Origin: Marasmius tenuissimus
Taxonomy: Eukaryota; Basidiomycota; Agaricomycetes; Agaricales; Marasmiaceae
Length of the DNA: 64,000 bases
Assembly: GCA_029532415.1 (NCBI GenBank)
Contig: JAQOTA010000069.1
Location: 1,488,001 to 1,552,000, forward strand
Direction: 5' to 3'
Shown here: piece after piece, positions 56,561 to 64,000 of the stretch
Position numbering within the stretch: the first letter of the stretch is position 1
How the letters are laid out: each line of letters starts with the position of its first letter
The notes under the pieces: model-generated
The model's database searches: none
The model's input: only the letters and a program-made list of their open reading frames with translations
Told to the model about the DNA's origin: nothing
Made by a program: the position numbers and the translations under genes

Positions 56561-58866
56561 CTTCAATCACTATACATTTCTTGACTGTGAACGTGACTGT
56601 TATTTCTGCAGTGGGCCGGTCTTTCTGTATCTTTGAGCGTCCTGGTCCGCTCATTCAAGTGCTCCACGGGGTTTGAATCTCAGATGATAGTTCCCCCAAT
56701 GGAGAGGCCGAGGATATGACCTAGTAGGTGGTGTGAGCGCCGAATCTTGAGGCATTTGGTTACGGCAGCAGGGCAGTCCACTGGCTCGCTTTCCACTGGT
56801 TCGCCGGGTTGGCTTGTCTGTTCTGCTTCGTACAATTCTGATGTGGGTCGGCGTAGTCTGTGCAGGGCTATAAAATATGTGTGGTTTACCAGTTATATAG
56901 CAATGCACAGTACCAGTTATAAAAAAATTATGACTTATCTTGTACTCAAGTTCCAATTCACGAGAGCCTTCCCCCATTTTGAAGATGCCAGAAGCAGGAC
57001 CACAAGGGAGAGAAGGGATAGTAGCTCTGGAGGTCAGAGGAAGCTGCCCACTTCAAGCCGTTCTTGAGGGCGAATGGAAGTGAGGAGCATGATACAGAGG
57101 TTAGAACTACCGTCAGTTAGTACTCATGTGTATGGGCTGCCGTCCCACCGTGTTCAGAGGCACAAATCGCATCGAGACCGCATATCTTTTTAGATTTTTT
57201 CCGCGAACATAGGAAAGCATATGAAGACGTTGCTCACCGACGTGTTTTTTTGTGAGATGGCTTCCGAAGGCGGCTTATTCTCGAGATACATAGTACGTAT
57301 ATTCATGATCGAGAGCCTGCGGAGAAGATCCCCGTTAGATGCGTCGAAGTCAAAAAGCAAGGATTGAATATTGATTTCTTTGAGTGTAAGAAACATACGG
57401 TGAGTAAAGTTGTGCTATAATGCGCGCGAAGCGGCGCTGAGCCAGAAGATATTTGATATCCTTAGTCCCGTAGCCAAAAAGGGACTGCCCCGCCGTAACC
57501 CGCGGGTCGTATGTATCTTCACGAAGTCTTCTTCTTTGTAACGGCAACGTTTGAAGTACTCTAAATGCAGAGCAAAAATGTGTCGATAATGATATCGAGA
57601 CTACAGTCGCTGCAATACGTACCTGGTTCAGAGGACCATCTTTGTGCTTCATCATTGTTCTGGTCACTGATATGTTGCCCTGATCCTCACAGACGCGCTC
57701 AAGACAGCATACCGGTGTGTTTACGATGGTATATAATGAGCGCAGGGAGTGTCGATGATGGTGGAGGGGAAGAAAGAAACGATGGGGAGACTGGGTTGAT
57801 GCGAGAAACTCGGACTGGTGCCAAACAAGGACTAATTGAACGCACGGACCACAAATTTGACGTCTGATGGCCCAAGTTGCGTTTACACCGCGTCAACGTC
57901 GAGATACTCGCAAATCTTCAAGTTTATGGAAGTGTTAAGAGGGCTGTGAGCTACGAGGCAAAAGGGAAGATGGACGATGAGGGTGGTTTATTTTTGTCCG
58001 TCAGACGCCGGTCAGTCCAAAGTCAGCGCCGATAAACCTGCCAATTTGGGTTGTCCGAATTGACCACGGACATCTCATTGGGGTCGCCAGGGGTCACTGG
58101 AGCTTTCAGTACCTGAGTTACCTGAGTTACAGATGCATGTAGTCCACGCTCAGTCACGGTATTCACCAATCCTCACCGGTTCACCCATCATGATCTCCAT
58201 CCTCACCCCTCTCCATCATCACGGGAGCGGACTCCCCCGCTCTCAACGCATTATACTGACACTCTATCTTGGTTAGTATGGTCTCAAGCTCGAGGCTAGT
58301 CTGAGTCGAGAGGGTACAAGTTAACTCGGCCTTTCCGGACCACGCTCCGAGTCCGTCCAAACGTTCCAAGTTTCACGAGTCCTTTCCCCAACCGCATTGT
58401 TAAACTGAGTATTCCGGTTACTCATGATGCGTGAAGGCTTGGGGGAGGGGGGCAACGAGCAACTCGTGTGGTTTGCTACGCACAAGATTTTTGTACCACA
58501 CACTCTCCCCGAGTCTGACAGCCTTGACAACAGTCTCAGACTCGAGGGCTACTATGAAAACAACACCTTCACGATATCTCGCCGCTCGCGATCGATGCCA
58601 AAGTCCAATCGTGTCCCTCCCGACTATGCCCAGCCTGTACGAGCTTGACTGCCTCGTGTTTGGGAACACATCCCACTCTAAACCTCATCCTACTACCCTC
58701 TGCGGCACCTTGGTACTCTCCGCAAGCTCAGGTTCCCCTCCTCAATCATTCCTCCCTTCAGTGCCTTTCCTCTTTCTGCGCAAGTCGGTTCCCGAGTTGA
58801 CCTTCACCCGGCAAGTCAATCGCCTTTTGGCATGTCCTCGATGTCTCAATGTGTAAATCTTGGATG
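56561..58866. other. Gene-poor region
   Basis: 56561-56730 is duplicated 3' flank of the Zn2Cys6 gene. Beyond it, minus-strand frames at 57190-57396 and 57350-57667 and frames on both strands at 58418-58856 show no domain or splicing pattern I can defend. Confidence 0.4.
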
Positions 58867-58933
58867 GAGTCCGATGCACGATACGGGCGCTGGCGTTCAA
58901 CGTTCAATAGCGCCCGTATCTCGCATCGGACTC
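58867..58933. repeat. 25-bp-arm inverted repeat (hairpin)
   Basis: Left arm 58867-58891 (GAGTCCGATGCACGATACGG...) and right arm 58909-58933 are reverse complements with two mismatches; loop of 17 bases. Similar in architecture, not in sequence, to 18177-18230. Confidence 0.85.
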
Positions 58934-59886
58934 ATTCCCCCGCGAAACTTGCCAGCCTGAGGATCAAGGCTCTACGTGAGAAGTATCTTGGACCGTTGCC
59001 AGACGTCCCAGACACAAGCACGAGACTACCATATGCCTGTTAGCTCCTGTTAGACAACGTGAAGAAATCATTGTATACTACATCAGTAGGTAATACAAAC
59101 ACACGAACGTTTCTACAACCTTGCTTTGAAAGAATAGGCATCGCTAACCTTGGGTCGTTGTACGCGTTTTTGTTTACCGTTTGCAATCATGATGGATCAA
59201 CAAGAATGGACTCGCTCTTGGTCGTTGGGTATGAGTCAGGTTGTGAATCAGCTCACCGTCTTCAATATACGCCAGGTGAGAAACACGACCTGAGCATTCC
59301 CAAAATGTAGATGTTTTGATCATCATTCTCTGAAAATTCTCGCGGGATAACCGGGTCGTTCATGCACTTCTTGAGCACAACTTCAACACGCGGCTGACGA
59401 AGGAGAAAGCGTTCAATCGCACGACACGGGCGGGCGTTGGCAAGGTTCCCTGCGTAGATTTCGAATTCTTTGTAGATCTCGGGAGTCGGAAGGAGATAGT
59501 TTCACCTTCGGGATCATCTCGAGATGGGGTCAAGAAAGTTCTGACGACCAAGCCGTGATAATGAAAGCATGCAGAAATCAGAATCGATTCGCAATCATCA
59601 AGACTGTCAGTGTCAACTGTATTTCCCTGCCCTACATAATGACTCGACGAAAAACCGTACATATCCAGCATACATAAATAACGCGTAACAACGAACGTAA
59701 AAAACCAGTCTCTCGACTTTCGTGTAGAATTATGAGTAGTCAACCAGGAGAATGTGGAGTGGATGTGGATGGTACAGTATGTATATACAATAAGCAAAAA
59801 AACACACACAAGAAACCATGTCGTCATTTTCGGAATCGTAGGCGTGAGGCGAGGTCATAGGGGAGGAAGGGAGCATCGAATCCCGA
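58934..59886. other. 3' flank of MARVEL gene 1 and spacer
   Basis: A 155-codon minus-strand frame (59360-59827) starts MTTWFLVCVFLLIVYTYCTI, but it lies just past the MARVEL gene stop and has no recognisable domain; I treat it as chance or UTR. Confidence 0.4.
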
Positions 59887-60851
59887 TCAAGCATACGAAG
59901 TCGGCCTAGTGCTCATCGGAGGACCAGACCTCGAATCCCTGTAGTGGCTTCCCCTGGGATCCCACCTTCCATGCATAGGCTCGTTCCAGCCATGGTTGAC
60001 ACTCGCGAACACGATACTAATGATCATAGCAATCGTGAGGAAAGCCCAGGTGATCCAGGAGAAGGCGACGAGAGCAGTGAGGATTCGGCAGGGTTTGTAG
60101 ATGTGGCAGAATCCGAGGTTGCCCCAGCGTGCGTTGGGATCGGAGCTGTTGGGGGTTCGAGTGCTCTGTGAAAATGTGTTTGGTTAGTTCGGGAGGGCGC
60201 GTTGAACGTGGAGAAGGAGGAATCGGGGACGAACCGTGGCAACAGCAGCACCGACGAGGAGCATGATCCAGAGAATGAATGACCCAATTAGTTCACCGCG
60301 GAAAGTGGAGATGAAGCGGTTTTCTCGGCGTCTTTGAATGGCGAAGATGCTGAACGAAAGCAAGGCAAGGGAGAACGTCATAGTTGTAGATAAAGGATAA
60401 AGGGTTCATTTGTTCATATCAGGTTGATATCAGGGCGGCGTGGCGGATAAACAAGAATAGGACGGGTAGAGGCCAGGTCAGGTCTATGACGCAACAGAAA
60501 TGCAAAGCAGCGAAGACGTACACAAACCAGGACCACAGCATGGTCAATATTGAAGTTGCAAGGAGTTCTGCAACGATGGGGTCTGTGCCGAGACGACAGT
60601 CAGCTTTTGTAAACAAGAAACTGGTTTTGCGCTAAGCGCACCATAGAAATTGAGGCCATTATTCAGAGGATCGCCGTTTTCTAGATGAGTCGTGTAGTGG
60701 ATTCGGGCAGCGGAAAGACCCAGTAGAACGATAGAAAACAAGGACTGCAGACGAGTGAAAAGTCAACGACGAGTAGGGAAAGGATACGACTGTGAAAGCT
60801 TACCACGAAGAAATAGAGTACAACGCGAAGAGATGAGGTGTCGAACGCCAT
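59887..60851 (-). CDS. MARVEL-like four-transmembrane protein 1
   Basis: Five exons. MAFDTSSLRVVLYFFV, then SLFSIVLLGLSAARIHYTTH (TM1), a loop to NNGLNFYD, PIVAELLATSILTMLWSWFV (TM2), IFAIQRRRENRFISTFRGEL, IGSFILWIMLLVGAAVAT (TM3), and after the last intron ARWGNLGFCHIYKPCRILTA with LVAFSWITWAFLTIAMIISI (TM4). The cytosolic tail ends MSTRPTSYA. The splice WSWF-V-IFAIQ restores family continuity; reading through gives stops. The layout is that of basidiomycete MARVEL-like proteins (plasma membrane or endosomal, function mostly unknown). Divergent partner at 62231. Confidence 0.75.
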
Positions 60852-62230
60852 TGTCGAGTTCGATCAAGCGTAAGATTGGATGTGGGATCTGAGTGTGTGG
60901 AGGTAGTGGAACGTTAGGTGAGGTAGAGCAAGCACGGTAAAGAAAGTCGAGGTAAACTGAGGAGGAAGGAAAGCCCCGAACCTCGATGGTTATAAACGGC
61001 GGAATATGAAGGCCATGAGGTCAACACATGTCTGTTCTGTTATCCCACATTACGACAGTGACAAGGCTCCAGCGTTCCAAACTTTTTTTGTTACGTGCCT
61101 TTCCGAGAGGAAGGATACCGGTCAGTCAGGCGTCATTGGGGCCCGACGGAAGCTGTATCGCAGGGTCCAGACTCGAGTGTACGCTCATAGGTGACTCAGA
61201 CATGGCTGAATTGTCGGCGACCTCGTCCTAACGTAGCGGCCACGTTCATCCTTGTATGTTCTTCGCACCATTCCGCAATTCATCTAATCAGTTTCGAGGG
61301 TGAATATTGAGCGTCGGACAAGGAGGCTATGAAACCCTGATTGACATGAACCTTGCCTACCGATTGCCTCGTGTAATGGCCTTGTTTTCCGGCGAAACTC
61401 TCCTCCTGGGCCCTGGTCGTTTCATAGAACAGCTTTGAATCCTGTACGAGAGCGATGGCCTCGTGTTCGTGTTATTGTAAACTCAGCATGCCATTCCCAT
61501 CTTATCGATGGCCGAGCTCGGATTCCTTGCGGCGAAGTCACTGCAGGGCGAAGGTTCCGAGGCCAAGAGGCGTGTCAATTGTACCGCTGCCAGCTCTTGC
61601 CTCCTAAATATAGGTAGAAGAGTATTAGTAGGCCATCATATTGCAGAGCTGGATCTTCGAGAAATCCGAAATGAAGCTGGGCGAATACTCACCCAAGCCA
61701 AGGCAATGCTAACTAGTGCTAACGTTTATTGTCCCCCCGAGATAAACACATTGATGGACGTTATGAACAATGAGGACACCGCGTTTTTCTCTCAGCAACA
61801 GTTTCGGAGGGTGCTCGTACGACAGTAACGAGGGTCGAGTCTCGAGAGAGCAGAGTGGTCATCGCGGTCATCGTGTAAACCGCGTCCGCGTCAGGCATTG
61901 TTTGATTGACTTCGGCAATTGCCGGAGGTTCTCTACAAGGACCATCACCATCAACTTACAAGACAAGGTCCTCCATAATCGTCCTCGGAATATCTCTCTC
62001 AACGTTGTTCTCGTCATGTATTCATGGGCCGTATTTCTCCTTCACACCTCTGCGGAAATCAGCACAGCCGTTCCTTCCATTCCTGGGGCCTATTGTCGTC
62101 ATCGGCTTGGGGGCGGGTGCTGCGGGGCCGTCAGAATTTGAATGACTTCACAGTACTTCACTCAGGCCTTGTCTATCATTCTTGAACTCGTACCACCACC
62201 ATCCCTTTCTCGACGACCTCAACGACCACC
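60852..62230. other. Divergent spacer between two MARVEL-like genes
   Basis: 1.4 kb shared upstream region. Frames at 61508-61828 (+) and others have no support. Both flanking promoters lie here; no clear TATA box was noted. Confidence 0.4.
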
Positions 62231-62928
62231 ATGATCTTTGACTTCATCAGCATTCGTGCTTGGTTGTATATTGCTCTGGTGAGTCTTCTCGTTCTCGATA
62301 ATAGCTCGCGATTGGTGCTCACCGTCACCATTGCCCACAGGTCGTCTTTTCATTCATCCTCCTTGCGTTATGTGCAGCTAGGATTAGTTTTACAAACGAT
62401 GTGGCAGGTGGTTACGGTGGGGAGGCTTCCTTCTGAATCTAATCACATTTCTCATCAATTACCGTCCAATAGAGGCTTCAGTTGTCGAGCTACTGGTGTC
62501 CACGATACTGGCCTTGCTTTGGACTGGATTTATGTACGTCCTTGTTATCTTGATGGCCTTCCTTCTCAATCTCAACATCCCATAACCCGACCAGGCTCCT
62601 TCTTTACTTCACCAGCACTTCAAACCGCCTCATTCGGTTCTACCGCGACGAACTCATTGCCCTCGTCATCCTCTGGCTCCTCTGGCTCGGAGGCGCTGCG
62701 GCTGCCTCGGACATATTCCGTGGATGCAGCGTAGTCGGTGATCGGTTCTTTGGATGCCGATACACCTCTGCGATACTCGCCTTCGCTTGGCTGGGTTGGA
62801 TTACGCTCACAGCTCTCCTCGGCGTCAGCGCGTATATCGGCTGGAAGCATGGCGGATTGACTACGGAGCTACACGGGAGGAATTCCAGTCGTACCACTAC
62901 CACCAGTGCTTCGGCACCCAAGGTTTGA
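62231..62928 (+). CDS. MARVEL-like four-transmembrane protein 2
   Basis: Four exons: MIFDFISIRAWLYIAL (from 62231), VVFSFILLALCAARISFTND (TM1) to GGYE, ASVVELLVSTILALLWTGFM (TM2), then LLLYFTSTSNRLIRFYRDEL, IALVILWLLWLGGAAAAS (TM3) and SAILAFAWLGWITLTALLGV (TM4), with a Ser/Thr-rich tail ending SASAPKV. Three introns (from 62279, about 62417, about 62534) all have GT-AG ends and keep phase. It shares topology and the E-L-I...LWL-GGAA signature with gene 1 but is well diverged. It may be an old duplicate or simply a family member. Confidence 0.75.
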
Positions 62929-63417
62929 GCCCCATGATGACCTGGACCCATCGACGACTACTCCGGTATCCCGCTTTATCAACTCGCTAATTTGACTTAA
63001 CTGCCACTACGTGCAGCGTTGTACCAACGTTTTTGTTATTCTCCCTCACGACCTTATGCTTCCTTGTATTCTAGCCTGAATGTAACTTACGAATGGACAG
63101 CCTACCTAATAGTATAATCAACCTACCCTGCACCATAGCAAATAAGACGTCGCGAAAGCTACTCTGTTGTATTTGGGACGCACGGGCTCGCTCGGAACTG
63201 TCAGCTGTGCTACTGACAGCGGCGAGTCGGTGACAAATAAAGGGGAGGAGTTCGACGGCGTGGAGACGCGTTGAAAGTTGTGAAGCCCACCGCCTTCCTC
63301 TGAGTCTATAAACATGATCATGCTCATGATAGGAAAAGAATTTGCTATTATGCCTCGAAAACATGCAATACAAAGTGATATGCAACCAACACCCTCTGCC
63401 TACTTCTACATTCGGAC
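62929..63417. other. Convergent spacer between MARVEL gene 2 and RPN1
   Basis: 3' flanks of two convergent genes; no further gene. Confidence 0.5.
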
Positions 63418-63999
63418 TCACAGCTCCATTTTCTCTTCCTTCTCCCACCCGGGATTCTTCTTCAGGATAACAAACCCTTCTAAGTTATGCGGATAAGGAA
63501 TGTACTCCTCAGTACCCAACTCGGCTCGTTCGGTTGTACCCAGCCGCACAGGCGTTTGGTGTGTCTGGAAGCCTGATATTGTTCGTGGTTTACCGGCTTG
63601 TCCGACGACGTCAACGGCCTATGAAAGAAGAGGGAGTAAGTAAGTGTAGGTGGGAATTGAATGATGAAAAACGACTTACCTGGCCGACGCGTACGGTAAC
63701 GGAAAGGTTGTTGAGATCCTCATCGAGAGCGATCATGAATCGGGGGTACATAGCACTGACGAGGAAGTACAACATCCAGTGGTATTTGTCGAGTACGACT
63801 GTTTCAAGGAAGCGGGTCAGTCACGTGTTGTTCGAACGCCACAGTCAGAAAGGGGGGAAAACGTACAGCCTTTGGCATCGGTAAACGCAGTCAAAACAGC
63901 TAGTAGCCCAGCAACCGCAGGTTTGTGCATTATACTCCGATCTTGGTAGAACGGATTGACACCGATCGTTCCTTTACCCATGTGGACCAACCCTTGAGC
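63418..63999 (-). CDS. RPN1: RPN1, 26S proteasome base subunit (3' part only)
   Basis: The window edge cuts the gene; only the C-terminal ~150 codons are here. The first visible exon reads [20 protein letters not shown] and [17 protein letters not shown]. After an intron comes [40 protein letters not shown]; after a second intron [20 protein letters not shown], then [24 protein letters not shown], ending EKMEL. This is the highly conserved C-terminus of Rpn1/PSMD2, the regulatory-particle scaffold that binds ubiquitin-like shuttle factors and Ubp6. No defects in the visible part. Confidence 0.93.
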
Positions 64000-64000
64000 T

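Noticed and set aside
59360..59827. 155-codon minus-strand frame with hydrophobic start
   Set aside because: No domain, immediately behind the MARVEL gene stop, and no intron-exon pattern; likely 3' flank.

Overview
The window is nuclear DNA from a filamentous basidiomycete, most likely an Agaricomycete (mushroom-forming fungus). The support is: spliced genes with many 50-65 bp GT-AG introns carrying CTAAC/CTGAC-like branch points, a Tnp2-type (CACTA/EnSpm) transposase, small cysteine-rich secreted proteins, MARVEL-like membrane proteins, and several large lineage-specific families without assigned function. I cannot name a species. All gene models were spliced by eye. Exon edges are best where a conserved family guided them: CHK1, the Utp16-like gene, MLH1, HIT, the MARVEL genes and RPN1.

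Left part (1-19.2 kb), mostly housekeeping. CHK1 checkpoint kinase (+) converges on a Utp16/Bud21-like U3 processome gene (-). MLH1 mismatch repair (-) follows. It is bracketed by two paralogous copies of a 10-cysteine secreted peptide gene (-), each inside a diverged duplicated block. Between MLH1 and the second peptide copy lies a dead secreted HExxH-type gene (+) with two in-frame stops, a frameshift and a lost metal site. A HINT-like HIT hydrolase (+) and a Zn(II)2Cys6 mini-protein (+) come next. The Zn2Cys6 gene has a diverged copy 37 kb away at 56 kb, including flanks.

Middle part (19.2-54 kb), an accessory, repeat-rich island. It holds a MITE with 61-bp terminal inverted repeats, a dispersed 0.36-kb repeat (20.2 and 53.6 kb), and a dimeric ~160-bp repeat at three loci (24.4, 40.2 and 49.7 kb). 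It also has two T5orf172/GIY-YIG-like genes, two RING-type genes, an intact-looking Tnp2 transposase with a decayed N-terminal copy just upstream, and a WD40-like membrane protein. The uncharacterised mushroom-type genes include a 5.8-kb coiled-coil gene assembled from duplicated short exons, and a paralogue of its C-terminal domain at 35-36 kb. A SET-domain relic lies at 49 kb. Upstream of the second T5orf172 gene sits a ~237-bp tandem array of exon-like units.

Right part (54-64 kb). It carries the second Zn2Cys6 copy, a gene-poor stretch with a near-perfect 25-bp-arm hairpin, two divergent MARVEL-like four-TM genes, and the 3' end of RPN1 (26S proteasome base subunit), cut by the window edge. 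The island thus looks like a lineage-specific insertion between conserved genes, shaped by local and segmental duplication. No tRNA, rRNA or CRISPR array was recognised.
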